A DNA stretch of 52,566 nt from Silicimonas sp. (GTDB lineage: Bacteria > Pseudomonadota > Alphaproteobacteria > Rhodobacterales > Rhodobacteraceae): positions 1 through 52,566 of the forward strand of contig JAJEFO010000103.1 in NCBI GenBank assembly GCA_022820365.1. The letters are read 5' to 3'. Below the pieces are notes generated by a model. The model had not been told where the DNA came from, made no database searches, and saw only the letters and a list, made by a program, of their open reading frames with translations. How positions within the stretch are numbered: the first letter of the stretch is position 1; each line of letters opens with the position of its first letter. The position numbers and the translations under genes are program-made. Of the stretch, positions 28,004-36,821 are shown in pieces.

Positions 28004-28498
28004 TCAGGCAAACCGCTTTTCGTAGAACACGCTCAGCGGATCCTCACCGTACTCACCGAAAGGGGGGATGCGTACATATCCATGGCCCTCATACAGGGCA
28101 AGTGCATCGGGTTGACGAATGCCTGTCTCAAGGCGCGCAATGACAATTCCGTGCGAGATCAAGCTTGATTCGAGCGCATCCAGCAGCGCACCGCCTAGAC
28201 CACGGCCACGAAATTCGGGGCTGACATACAGTCTCTTGATTTCACCGTATTCTGGGGACGCGCAGCTCGGAGGCATGTGCTTGACTGCCCCGCAACCGAC
28301 CGCCTCCCCGGCAACGAACACGGCGAGGAACGTGGCGTCATCGTGCTCCATCAACTCGACGGAATCGAGATGGTTGCTCTCTGGCGGGTAAAGGGAAAGT
28401 TGAAGGCGGTCGAGCATGCCAATGAGCCGACGCGCCCGCGGGTCCGAAGGCGCGAGCGGCCGGATCTCGAAATCGCCAATTTCCAGCGCGTCCTGCAT
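28004..28498 (-). CDS. GNAT family N-acetyltransferase
   Basis: A 164-residue GNAT-fold protein. The acetyl-CoA loop is RGRGLGGALLDAL, after the strand EIKRLYVSPEF. The C-terminal strand and helix (ARLETGIRQPDALALYEGHGY) are complete. The substrate is unknown; this subgroup acetylates small amines or amino acids. ATG 28498 is chosen; an in-frame TTG at 28537 is possible, and neither has a strong Shine-Dalgarno. It lies 88 bp downstream of the P450 gene on the same strand, perhaps cotranscribed, and borders the recombinase remnant. Confidence 0.82.
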   Translation of the reverse strand: MQDALEIGDFEIRPLAPSDPRARRLIGMLDRLQLSLYPPESNHLDSVELMEHDDATFLAVFVAGEAVGCGAVKHMPPSCASPEYGEIKRLYVSPEFRGRGLGGALLDALESSLISHGIVIARLETGIRQPDALALYEGHGYVRIPPFGEYGEDPLSVFYEKRFA

Positions 28499-28586
28499 CC
28501 AATCTTCGGTCACGCGCCTGCGCGAGGCATCGGGCAATCACATGATGCTCTTGCACACGGTGTCATTCGACGCACATCCATGCCAG

Positions 28587-30023
28587 TCAAGGTCGCTTCC
28601 TTCGCCTCATGCGCACGAAGAGATTTGTCGGAAACATTGTGAACGCAATTTGTTCCTTTACTCTGGATCGATCGACGGGCAGCACGTCAAAGTTGCTGCA
28701 CAGCATGGCAAGCACTGTTCTTATCTCGAGCATGGCAAGATTGCGCCCGGGACAGAAACGCGGACCGCCTCCGAAGGGAACGAAGGCACCGTGATCGTGC
28801 GGACCATGTCTAGCTTCCTGTCTGAGAAGCCAGCGCTCGGGATCAAAGCGATCTCCGTTGACGAAATGCTCGTCCCGGGTTGCCATGTGACGAAGCAGCA
28901 TGAAGATCGTGGTTCCCTTAGGGATTCTGTGTCCAAGGATCCAAGTATCGTTCAGGGCTTCCAGCATGTGCAGTGGCGCGACAGGCTTGAGGCGCATGGA
29001 TTCGCTGCTGACTGCATCGACCACGGGCATCTGCTTCGTCTGCTCAAAATACTCTATTCCTGGGGAGTTCGATGCGGTGAGCGCATCAATCTCGCGTCGA
29101 CAACGATCAAACCAGTCCGGATTCCCGGTAAGGAGATGAACCGTCCATGCGATCGTGTACGCCGTCGTGTCTTCGCCAGCGAGCAGGAGGTTGCCGACAT
29201 TTGCGAATATCTCCTCGTTGGTGACCCGGGATCCCTCGGTCTCCATCTCGATGATGATGGCTTCAAGGAAGTCTTGGGGCGACTGGCGACGCGCGGGTTC
29301 GCGTTCAAGACGCTCGCGTGCGGCCTGCACCATGGCACCGAATTCACGCTCGAGTGCATCCAATGCACGATCAAGGGCACGGTCCGCCGGAAGGCGAATG
29401 AAACGCCAGTAGGGAAACGGCGTGTTCAAGCGCCTGTGCAGAACCGGAAACACCTTGTCGAGATGGCGCTGGATCGTGGGGCCCGGCGACTCCAGCGTAT
29501 TGATGTCGATGCCGAAAGCCAGTTGTGTGGTCACGTCGACCGTGAAGCGCATCAGGTCGCGGCAGAGATCGACGCGTTCTCCCGCGTCAGCCGCTCGCTC
29601 CCAGCGCCGCTGCAACCGACCGACCGTAGTGGCAAGCATCGGAAAGAAATCCTCGATCCTTGCCCGGTTCAGCGCATCGATGACGATGCGGCGCTGTCTG
29701 CGCCAGTCCTCTCCCTCCGCAGCAAAGACCCCCTTGAGTCGCATTTCGGAGGCCGCGGCTTCAAGGTAGCGTGGACGGCGAAACCCGTCCGGACGGTCGG
29801 CCAGAATGCGTTGGATTTCGTCGCGGTCCGAAAGCACCACCACAAGGTGTGGGCCGAACCGGAACCGGTAGATAGGACCGAATTGGCCAGCCCAGTCCTC
29901 AAGGTCGAGATGCAGGCGGTCGAAGCGGATCTGGTGGAAGTTGCCGATAAAGGGCAGCCCTCCCGGACCGGGAAGGACATCTGCCTCCGCCCTGCCGCGC
30001 TTGCTGGCAACAATGGTACTCAA
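28587..30023 (-). CDS. Cytochrome P450
   Basis: A 478-residue haem monooxygenase. The proline-rich entry (LPGPGGLPFIGNF), the I-helix oxygen-binding motif (LLLAGEDTTAYTIAW), the ExxR motif (ESMR) and the haem loop FGGGPRFCPGRNLA with ligand Cys424 are all intact. The start is TTG 30023, supported by AAGGAGGGG 7 bp upstream; the frame continues upstream without a better signal. There is no N-terminal membrane anchor, so it should be soluble. No ferredoxin or reductase gene is nearby, so it must borrow redox partners. The substrate cannot be inferred. It may be accessory, since it sits between the recombination scar and the conserved threonine synthase block. Confidence 0.93.
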   Translation of the reverse strand: MSTIVASKRGRAEADVLPGPGGLPFIGNFHQIRFDRLHLDLEDWAGQFGPIYRFRFGPHLVVVLSDRDEIQRILADRPDGFRRPRYLEAAASEMRLKGVFAAEGEDWRRQRRIVIDALNRARIEDFFPMLATTVGRLQRRWERAADAGERVDLCRDLMRFTVDVTTQLAFGIDINTLESPGPTIQRHLDKVFPVLHRRLNTPFPYWRFIRLPADRALDRALDALEREFGAMVQAARERLEREPARRQSPQDFLEAIIIEMETEGSRVTNEEIFANVGNLLLAGEDTTAYTIAWTVHLLTGNPDWFDRCRREIDALTASNSPGIEYFEQTKQMPVVDAVSSESMRLKPVAPLHMLEALNDTWILGHRIPKGTTIFMLLRHMATRDEHFVNGDRFDPERWLLRQEARHGPHDHGAFVPFGGGPRFCPGRNLAMLEIRTVLAMLCSNFDVLPVDRSRVKEQIAFTMFPTNLFVRMRRRKRP

Positions 30024-30142
30024 TTCCGTTCCCCTCCTTGCAGCCTCTCTTCGGGCACGACAGATCCCCGCCTGTTTAGCAATCCACGGAAGAATCCAGA
30101 TCCGCAATGATCTCAGGCACAAGCACGGATGGCTTCAATCCG

Positions 30143-30259
30143 CTACACATAGATTTCGCCGCCATTCAATTCAACGCGCATGCGCCTTGGCTCCTCTTCC
30201 AGCATCCGGAGAAGAGCCAGGCCAGACTGCTGATGCGACGTCAGGGCCGGATTGAACAT
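30143..30259 (-). CDS. Short ORF, possibly a truncated gene
   Basis: A 38-codon frame from ATG 30259 to a stop at 30143-30145, beginning 17 bp after the GNAT stop on the same strand. It reads MFNPALTSHQQSGLALLRML and ends RVELNGGEIYV. It has no clear Shine-Dalgarno and no family I know. The spacing suggests the start of a following operon gene that was cut or has decayed. Confidence 0.25.
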   Translation of the reverse strand: MFNPALTSHQQSGLALLRMLEEEPRRMRVELNGGEIYV

Positions 30260-30275
30260 TCCCAATCGCTCGGGC

Positions 30276-30857
30276 TCAGGTCTCCGCCCGACCTCTCCGG
30301 TCGTCGCGGAGGTTGGCATAGAGCACATGGTTCCGCCAGCGCCCGTTGATCTGAAGGTAGCCCTGCGCCACACCTTCATACTTGTAGCCACAGTTCTCGA
30401 GAAGACCCCGTGACGCTGCGTTTTCTGGCAGGCATGCGCTCTCGACCCTGCTCAAGTCGATGGTCTCGAACGCGTAGTGCACCATCGCCGTCAGCGCCTC
30501 GCGCATATAGCCTTGCCGCGCATGTTCCACTCCGATCCAATAGCCGATCATCCCGGACTGACTCGGTCCCCGCCGGATGTTCTCCAGCGTGATGGCACCC
30601 AGGAGACATCCGTCGCTCCGCCTCGTGAGGAACAGCGGCACTGCTGTTCCCTCCCGAATGGAGCGACGCGCCCAATGGACGCGATTCACGAACCCCTTGC
30701 GCGTCAGGTGATCCGTCGACCACGATGGTTCCCAAGGCTTCAGGAACTCTGCGCTCTTCCGCCTCAATTCGGACCAAGGCTGGTAGTCGCTCTGGACGGG
30801 CGGACGCAGCACCATGCGTTCGGTATCAATTTTGACGCGGCCCCTCGTCCACAGCAT
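30276..30857 (-). CDS. GNAT family acetyltransferase, RimJ/RimL type
   Basis: A 193-residue protein of the RimJ/RimL branch of GNAT enzymes, which acetylate the N-terminus of ribosomal or other proteins. The family opening TERMVLRPPVQSDY, the middle GMIGYWIGVEHARQGYMREAL with the acetyl-CoA loop, and the end SRGLLENCGYKYEGVAQGYLQINGRWRNHVLYA are clear. The start overlaps the stop of the M16 peptidase gene (TGATG), so it is coupled. This GNAT after the M16 peptidase is the normal Rhodobacterales order. The target is not known. Confidence 0.88.
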   Translation of the reverse strand: MLWTRGRVKIDTERMVLRPPVQSDYQPWSELRRKSAEFLKPWEPSWSTDHLTRKGFVNRVHWARRSIREGTAVPLFLTRRSDGCLLGAITLENIRRGPSQSGMIGYWIGVEHARQGYMREALTAMVHYAFETIDLSRVESACLPENAASRGLLENCGYKYEGVAQGYLQINGRWRNHVLYANLRDDRRGRAET

Positions 30858-32119
30858 CAGGCCGCCAGCTTGTCCGTAACTTCCTGGACTGATGGAGCGG
30901 CCGCCACCGGCCCGTAAAGTGCCAAGGCTCCCGCACCGGAAGACACAAGTCCGGCCGCCACCTCCCGCACCGATTGCACGCTGATCGAATCGACCTTTTC
31001 GATGGTTTCCTCGATCAATGGCACGCGATCCCAGATCGACAGGTGCTTCGCCAAGCGTTCGGCACGACTCGCGGGCTGCTCGAGCCCCATCAGCAGGCCT
31101 GCCTTCAGTTGAGCCTTCGCCCGAGCCACCTCTGCCTCGGAAAGGTCATCAACCGACCGCCGCAATTCGTCCACCGTCAATGCCAGAAGCTCGGGTGTCT
31201 CCTCACCGCTGGTCCCGGAATAGATCGTGAGGAGACCACTGTCCGAATACGGGCTCGCCTGCGCGAAAATCGTGTAGCAAAGCCCACGTTTCTCGCGCGC
31301 CTCCTGAAAGAGCCGCGAGGACATGCCGCCGCCCATCGCGATCGCGAATGCTTGCGCGGAATATACGGCATCGTCTCGATACTCTGGGCTCTCGAAGGCC
31401 AGCGCCACATGGGCTTGCTCCAGGCCCTTCTCAACCCTCGTCTCGCCTCCCAGAAAGCATCCGGGCTCCGCTTCGGCGACGGTCCCGGGCGATAGGTGCG
31501 CGAACCTCGCCTCAGTTGCCCGAACGATGTCACCGTGATCGACGGCACCCGCGGCCGCGACAATCAGGTTGCCGGGCAAATAGCGCTCGCTGACGAACCC
31601 GGACAGGTCCTTGCGGCTGAAGCGCTCGACCTTGGACGCAGGACCGAGAATCGGGCGGCCAAGAGGCTGGTCCGGAAAGGCCGTCTCCTGCAGCCAGTCG
31701 AAGATGATGTCGTCGGGCGTATCCAGAACCTGCCCGATCTCTTGCAAGATCACGTGCCGCTCGATCTCCATCTCACCCGGATCGAAAGCCGGATTCAGGA
31801 CGATGTCCGAAAGGACGTCCAGTGCAAGGTCAGCATGCTCTGCCAGAACGCGCGCAAAAAAGGTCGTCATTTCACGCGACGTATAGGCATTGATGTAGCC
31901 GCCGACATCCTCGATCGCCTCGGCGATCTGCAGCGCCGACCGTGTGCCGGTACCCTTGAACGCCATGTGCTCAAGGAAATGAGCGATCCCGTTCTGCTCG
32001 GCGCGCTCGTGGCGTCCTCCGGCCGCGATCCAGATGCCAAGCGAGGCGGATTGCAGCCCCGGCATGTGCTCGGTCACGACGCGTACGCCGTTCGTCAGCC
32101 TGTGAAGTTCAACTGTCAA
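30857..32119 (-). CDS. M16 family zinc peptidase (processing-peptidase type)
   Basis: A 420-residue M16B peptidase related to mitochondrial processing peptidase beta. The inverted zinc motif HFLEHMAFKGT (HxxEH, residues 47-51) is intact, with the distal glutamate region EIERHVILQEI near residues 117-127. No signal peptide is seen, so the site of action is uncertain; relatives are cytoplasmic or periplasmic. The start overlaps the thrC stop by 4 bp (ATGA), and the gene is followed by the overlapping GNAT. The link with threonine synthase is positional only and typical of the order. Confidence 0.93.
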   Translation of the reverse strand: MTVELHRLTNGVRVVTEHMPGLQSASLGIWIAAGGRHERAEQNGIAHFLEHMAFKGTGTRSALQIAEAIEDVGGYINAYTSREMTTFFARVLAEHADLALDVLSDIVLNPAFDPGEMEIERHVILQEIGQVLDTPDDIIFDWLQETAFPDQPLGRPILGPASKVERFSRKDLSGFVSERYLPGNLIVAAAGAVDHGDIVRATEARFAHLSPGTVAEAEPGCFLGGETRVEKGLEQAHVALAFESPEYRDDAVYSAQAFAIAMGGGMSSRLFQEAREKRGLCYTIFAQASPYSDSGLLTIYSGTSGEETPELLALTVDELRRSVDDLSEAEVARAKAQLKAGLLMGLEQPASRAERLAKHLSIWDRVPLIEETIEKVDSISVQSVREVAAGLVSSGAGALALYGPVAAAPSVQEVTDKLAA

Positions 32120-33507
32120 GCGGCCCGACCCTCCCTGATCGCGCGACAGAGCTCGGCGAAGTCATTTGCCACCCGTGTCACTCGCTCGGGACGCTCATAA
32201 AGATCTGCCATTCGGTTGGGAAGGGGTGGACGAATGTCCGTGGCCCGCTCCACCGCGTCCGGGAACTTGGCGGGATCAGCCGTGGCAAGAGCAATCATTG
32301 GAACGCGTGGCTCTGCCACTCGATCGGCCACTTCGAGTCCGACCGCAGTGTGAGGGCAGACAAGCTGACCGCTTGCGTCGTGCATCAACCCTATCCTGGA
32401 CATCGTCTCCTCCTCCGAAACCCTCCCGCTCGCAAAGGTCTCGCCCATTCTGCCGAGCGCGACGTCGTCGATCCGAAACCCGTTTCCAGAATTGAGATCA
32501 TCCATCAATGACACGACCGCGTCGGCGTCGCGCCCGTATGCGTCGAACAAGAGCCGCTCGAAATTGGAACTCACCTGAATGTCCATCGAGGGGCTGATCG
32601 ACGGCCGGACCTCCCCGGTTCGATAGTCTCCGGACACGAGCGCACGGTGCAAGATGTCGTTCTGGTTGGTCGCAATCACCAGCCGCTCGACGGGCAGCCC
32701 CATGCGTCGTGCGACTTCGCCCGCGTAAATGTCGCCAAAGTTGCCCGTTGGCACGCAGAAGCTGACTTTCCGATCCGGCGCACCGAGGGCCACTGCAGAA
32801 GTGAAGTAGTAAACGACTTGCGCCATCACGCGCGCCCAATTTATGGAATTCACGGCTGCCAGACGCATCTCCTCCCGAAATCCCGAATCGGCGAACATGT
32901 CCTTCAGATGTCGCTGGCAATCGTCGAACGTGCCCTCGACCGCAAATGCGCGCACGTTCGCCTCTGTCGGCGTTGTCATCTGCCGTCTCTGCACCTCAGA
33001 CACCTTTTCATGCGGATAGAGTATGCAGACATCCACGTTGTCGAGCCCGCGGAACGCCTCGATCGCGGCACTTCCGGTATCGCCGCTGGTCGCTCCCACT
33101 ATGGTGACGCTTTCGCCCCGTCGCTGCAGAACGGCCTGGAACATCTGGCCGATGAGCTGCATGGCAAAGTCCTTGAAGGCCAGCGTCGGGCCGTGGAAGA
33201 GTTCCAGAAGCCAGATTCCGTCTCCAGCCTGTTTCAGGGGCGCACGGCAGTCGTGGCCAAAATCCGCATAGGCAGCCTTGATCAAGGCGCGAAACTCGTC
33301 CTCCTCGAAGGTGTCTCCTGCGAACGGCCGCATGATCGCGAATGCCACGTCCTCGTAGCTCTTGCCATGCAACGAGGCGATTTCGCGCGGATCGAATGTC
33401 GGCACTTCGGCCGGCACGTAAAGTCCACCGTCGGTGGCTAGCCCAGACAGCATGGCCTCTTCGAAGGACAGTTCCGGAGCATTGCCGCGAGTCGAGACGT
33501 ATTTCAT
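32116..33507 (-). CDS. thrC: Threonine synthase
   Basis: A 463-residue PLP enzyme that converts O-phosphohomoserine to threonine. The PLP lysine lies in GPTLAFKDFAMQLIGQ near residue 113, and the phosphate-binding loop is GATSGDTGSAAIEAF. The N-terminus (MKYVSTRGNAPELSFEEAMLSGLATDGGLYVP) is the typical long-form ThrC start. GAGGA lies about 7 bp before ATG 33507. The gene lies 9 bp after the surf1 stop, so it belongs to the oxidase assembly transcript. Confidence 0.97.
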   Translation of the reverse strand: MKYVSTRGNAPELSFEEAMLSGLATDGGLYVPAEVPTFDPREIASLHGKSYEDVAFAIMRPFAGDTFEEDEFRALIKAAYADFGHDCRAPLKQAGDGIWLLELFHGPTLAFKDFAMQLIGQMFQAVLQRRGESVTIVGATSGDTGSAAIEAFRGLDNVDVCILYPHEKVSEVQRRQMTTPTEANVRAFAVEGTFDDCQRHLKDMFADSGFREEMRLAAVNSINWARVMAQVVYYFTSAVALGAPDRKVSFCVPTGNFGDIYAGEVARRMGLPVERLVIATNQNDILHRALVSGDYRTGEVRPSISPSMDIQVSSNFERLLFDAYGRDADAVVSLMDDLNSGNGFRIDDVALGRMGETFASGRVSEEETMSRIGLMHDASGQLVCPHTAVGLEVADRVAEPRVPMIALATADPAKFPDAVERATDIRPPLPNRMADLYERPERVTRVANDFAELCRAIREGRAA

Positions 33508-33516
33508 TGCAGATCC

Positions 33517-34188
33517 TCAGACGGTTCGTTTCCGGATACGCCAGAGCAGGAATAGAGTCATCACTGCCCAGACCGCCGCCAGTCCGAACCACTGGACCGC
33601 ATATCCCAAGTGCCTGTTTGGAATGCCCTCCACCGTCACGGGCAGCGGCGTCGCCGGCGGGTCGTTGCTCGAAACCTCCCGAGCCACGACAAGAACAGGC
33701 TCGGTTCGCAGTTCTTCGGCCATCGCAGTAAGGTCGCGCCCGTACCAAATTCCGGCTTCGCGGTCAGGCGGCGGCGTCCAGCGATCCACCTCGTCAGGCC
33801 AGTGAAGATTGCCAACCACGGTCGCCGATGCGGCGGACATGGCGTGGGACCGATTCGCAACTGGTACGGCTCCCCTGTCGACCATGATGCGCCTGCCCTC
33901 CGCCATCTCGAACGTGGCAACCAGCCTGTAGGCCGGACCAACCTGTGGCAGGCTCACGAGCACAGCGAGATCCTCGCCGTCGAAGCTGCCCTCGACGATG
34001 ACTGGGAGGTACTTGTCGCGTTCGACGGCAGGTGTCGCCGGAAGCGCCACGGGATCCGCTGCAATCCTCGATTCGATTTCGGCGAGTACGCCTTCCTTCC
34101 AGGCCAGTCTTTGCAGCTGCCACGCGCCCAGAGACGCAAGCAGACAAGAGCCACCTATGCCGACGATCAATGGAAAGAGCAGCCGCAT
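33517..34188 (-). CDS. SURF1 family cytochrome oxidase assembly protein
   Basis: A 223-residue inner-membrane protein of the SURF1/Shy1 family, which helps insert haem a into subunit I of aa3-type oxidase. It has two membrane spans, at the N-terminus (LLFPLIVGIGGSCLLASLGAWQLQRL) and the C-terminus (WFGLAAVWAVMTLFLLWRIRK), around a periplasmic domain with the family motifs GAWQLQRLAWK and DRGAVP. The frame is open upstream, but ATG 34188 gives the correct N-terminus. coxC lies 96 bp upstream. Confidence 0.93.
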   Translation of the reverse strand: MRLLFPLIVGIGGSCLLASLGAWQLQRLAWKEGVLAEIESRIAADPVALPATPAVERDKYLPVIVEGSFDGEDLAVLVSLPQVGPAYRLVATFEMAEGRRIMVDRGAVPVANRSHAMSAASATVVGNLHWPDEVDRWTPPPDREAGIWYGRDLTAMAEELRTEPVLVVAREVSSNDPPATPLPVTVEGIPNRHLGYAVQWFGLAAVWAVMTLFLLWRIRKRTV

Positions 34189-34284
34189 GGCCCCCCGAGC
34201 CCCTGCATCGTGCCCAAAACTGCACGAAACGCGCCGGGGACGAAACCCCGGCATTGGCGCTGTCACGAGGCAATCCGCTCCAAA

Positions 34285-35103
34285 TCAACTGCCCCAGATG
34301 TAGATCGATGCAAAGAGAAACAGCCAGACAACGTCGACGAAGTGCCAGTACCAGGCCGCAGCCTCGTACCCGACATGCCGTTCGGCCGTGAAGTGCCCGG
34401 CCCGCACACGCAGGTAGCACACAAAGAGAAAGATCGTACCGATGATCACGTGAAATCCGTGGAACCCGGTCGCCATGAAAAAGGTTGCGCCATAGATGTT
34501 GCCCGAGAACCCGAATGCCGCATGGCTGTACTCATAGGCCTGAAAGACCGTGAAGAGCACGCCAAGAATGATCGCGACAATGAGGCCCGTTGCCATGTCC
34601 TTCCGATTGTTTTCGTGTGCAATCGCGTGATGCGCCCATGTTGCCGCCGCCCCCGAGCACAGGAGAATCAGCGTGTTGATGAGCGGCAGATGCCATGGAT
34701 CGAAGGTCTCGATGCCGGCAGGTGGCCAAACGCCATCCACAGCAGGACTCTCCGGACTCATGGGATAGAGCGCGTTCTTGAAGAATGCCCAGAACCATGC
34801 CGAAAAGAACATGACTTCCGACATGATGAACATGATGAACCCGTAACGTAGACCGATCCTCACGACCGGCGTGTGGTCGCCGACGATGGATTCCCGGATC
34901 ACGTCCGCCCACCAAGCATACATAACGTAGCAAACGCCTATAAGGCCGATGATGAACATGTAGGGCTGTTGCAGGCTCTCTGGGGTGTTCTGTCCAAAGG
35001 CCAGCACAAAGCCGAACAGCATGATAAAGCCGGAGACCGCACCGATGAACGGCCAGACCGACGGGTGCAGGATGTGGTAGTCGTGGTTCTTTTCGTGCGC
35101 CAT
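34285..35103 (-). CDS. coxC: Cytochrome c oxidase subunit III
   Basis: A 272-residue integral membrane subunit of aa3-type cytochrome c oxidase, with about seven membrane spans. Visible family marks are [18 protein letters not shown] at the start, the conserved [34 protein letters not shown], and the final [16 protein letters not shown] and [30 protein letters not shown] Shine-Dalgarno precedes ATG 35103. The gene follows ctaG by 19 bp. Subunit I (coxA) is not in the window, as is common when it is encoded elsewhere. Confidence 0.97.
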   Translation of the reverse strand: MAHEKNHDYHILHPSVWPFIGAVSGFIMLFGFVLAFGQNTPESLQQPYMFIIGLIGVCYVMYAWWADVIRESIVGDHTPVVRIGLRYGFIMFIMSEVMFFSAWFWAFFKNALYPMSPESPAVDGVWPPAGIETFDPWHLPLINTLILLCSGAAATWAHHAIAHENNRKDMATGLIVAIILGVLFTVFQAYEYSHAAFGFSGNIYGATFFMATGFHGFHVIIGTIFLFVCYLRVRAGHFTAERHVGYEAAAWYWHFVDVVWLFLFASIYIWGS

Positions 35104-35122
35104 ACCGGCCTTCTCCAGGATT

Positions 35123-35710
35123 CTAGTTCAGTTGCGATTCCATCCCGTCCTCGCCAAGCGCCGCCTGTTCGGAACGATGGTCTTCGGGCAGATCCACTTC
35201 GTGGAACGTGTAGGACAGCGTGATCGTCTTGACAAACCTTGCATCGGAATCGTCAAGAATTGCGGGTTCAACGAAGAAGCTGACTGGCATGCTGACCCGC
35301 TGACCGGGTTCAAGCACCTGCAGTTCGAAACAGAAGCAGTCAATTTTCGAGAAATAGGCACCGGCAGAAAACGGGGCGACGTTGAAGCTTGCGGTGCCTG
35401 CGATTCTTCGGCTCGTTGGGTTGTATGCCTCGTAGTACGCCAGGCCTTCTTCGCCGATCCGGATCGGCATCTTGACCTGTTCGGGCTTGAATTCCCACGG
35501 CATCCCCGAGGCCGTCGAGGCGTCGAAGCGTATCGTGACCATTTCTTCCAGCGGCGCGTCAAGCGGGGACTTGGCGACATCCGTCGTGCCGCCCCACCCT
35601 GTCACTCTGCAAAAGAGATCGTAGAGGGGCACCGACGCCCATGCGAGCGATCCCATGACCAGAACTACGCCGAGGAGTCTTGCCGCCGTGCGCTGCCTTG
35701 CGTCCATCAT
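35123..35710 (-). CDS. ctaG: Cytochrome c oxidase assembly protein CtaG/Cox11
   Basis: A 195-residue protein that delivers copper to the CuB site of oxidase subunit I. One membrane anchor lies near the N-terminus ([26 protein letters not shown]) followed by a periplasmic domain. The copper-binding CFCF motif lies in [10 protein letters not shown] near residue 125, and TLSYTFHEV is at the end. The start overlaps the stop of the small membrane protein gene upstream (ATGA), so the genes are coupled. Confidence 0.96.
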   Translation of the reverse strand: MMDARQRTAARLLGVVLVMGSLAWASVPLYDLFCRVTGWGGTTDVAKSPLDAPLEEMVTIRFDASTASGMPWEFKPEQVKMPIRIGEEGLAYYEAYNPTSRRIAGTASFNVAPFSAGAYFSKIDCFCFELQVLEPGQRVSMPVSFFVEPAILDDSDARFVKTITLSYTFHEVDLPEDHRSEQAALGEDGMESQLN

Positions 35711-35895
35711 GACCCGGATGCCTCCATCTCTGGTCGCACGACATGATCGAAGCCCTGCAGCGGGTCACCGCGCTTCACCTTCACCACGGTCAACGCAAAA
35801 ACAACGGCAACTAAGAGAGCGAGCGCGAACGCCACACCGAGATTCCGCGACAGACGGCGTGCGTGCAATTCGTGCGTAGCCCTGATGCCGCTCAT
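35707..35895 (-). CDS. Small single-span membrane protein in the oxidase operon
   Basis: A 62-residue protein with one membrane span (NLGVAFALALLVAVVFALTVV) flanked by basic residues and a short soluble tail (KVKRGDPLQGFDHVVRPEME). It overlaps ctaB upstream and ctaG downstream by 4 bp each (ATGA), so it is a real, coupled gene. Similar small proteins occur between ctaB and ctaG in Rhodobacterales and are presumed oxidase assembly factors; no biochemical role is established that I know of. Confidence 0.85.
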   Translation of the reverse strand: MSGIRATHELHARRLSRNLGVAFALALLVAVVFALTVVKVKRGDPLQGFDHVVRPEMEASGS

Positions 35896-36815
35896 GACAC
35901 CTGCCTCAACACCGCATCCGCGAGGAACGCGCCAAAATGCAGGAAGAGGTAGAACAGCGAGGCGCGGAAGAATGCCTTTTCCGCAGCGTAGCCATCACCT
36001 TGGGCAACAGCTTCGTCCCGCCTGCAGATCTGGACCGCGCCCCGTACGAACATGAGGTTCAGCACGACGGCAGCGGCGAGACTCACCGGGCCGCCGATCG
36101 GACCCAAGGCAAGCCAGAGCGACACGGGCACGAGAAGCAGCGTGTAGGCCATGATGTGTCTTCGCGCCGCAGGACGGCCGTGAGTCACCGTGAGCATCGG
36201 GACGCCTGCATCCTCGTAGTCGGACCGCATGAACAGGGCCAAGGCCCAGAAATGCGGCGGAGTCCACATGAAGATCAGCGCAAACATCAGGCAGGCTTCC
36301 AGGGAGATGCTCCCCGTTGCCGCCGCCCAGCCGATCATCGGGGGGAAGGCTCCGGCCGCCCCGCCGATCACGATGTTCTGCGGCGTCCGGCGCTTGAGCC
36401 ACATCGTGTAGACGACAACGTAGAACGAAATAGTGACGGCCAGAAGGAAAGCCGCGAGCATGTTTGTCGCCAAGCCAAGCATTACGACCGAAAGGCCGGA
36501 CAGGCCAACGCCGATCGCCAAGGCCTCGTCCTGCGCGACACGGCCACTCGGAACCGGACGTTTCATCGTTCGCCGCATGACCGAGTCGATATCCGCATCG
36601 TACCACATGTTCAGTGCGCCTGCGGCCCCTGCCCCGAGCGCGATGAACAGCATCGCCGCAATGGCCTCGACAGCGTGCAGCGCTGCCGGGGCGACCAAGA
36701 GGCCAACCAGCGCCGTGAAAACCACGAGTGACATCACTCTCGGCTTCAGCAGCGCTACGTAGTCGCCGAAATTCGGTTCGTGTTCGTGCGCCGCGCTGAT
36801 CGCGAGGTCAGGCAT
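35892..36815 (-). CDS. ctaB: Protohaem IX farnesyltransferase (haem O synthase)
   Basis: A 307-residue integral membrane prenyltransferase of the UbiA superfamily that turns haem b into haem o, the first step to haem a. The prenyl-diphosphate motif NMWYDADIDSVMRRTMKRPVPSG carries the N-x-x-x-D-x-x-x-D pattern and the conserved RPVPSG. About seven to nine membrane spans are visible. It follows coxB by 6 bp and overlaps the next small gene. Confidence 0.97.
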   Translation of the reverse strand: MPDLAISAAHEHEPNFGDYVALLKPRVMSLVVFTALVGLLVAPAALHAVEAIAAMLFIALGAGAAGALNMWYDADIDSVMRRTMKRPVPSGRVAQDEALAIGVGLSGLSVVMLGLATNMLAAFLLAVTISFYVVVYTMWLKRRTPQNIVIGGAAGAFPPMIGWAAATGSISLEACLMFALIFMWTPPHFWALALFMRSDYEDAGVPMLTVTHGRPAARRHIMAYTLLLVPVSLWLALGPIGGPVSLAAAVVLNLMFVRGAVQICRRDEAVAQGDGYAAEKAFFRASLFYLFLHFGAFLADAVLRQVS

Positions 36816-36821
36816 TCGCTT

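Noticed and set aside
26917-28011. A 364-codon minus-strand frame running from the recombinase remnant across the DUF1285 gene
   Set aside because: Only the part at about 27575-27950 resembles recombinase; the rest is antisense to the DUF1285 gene.
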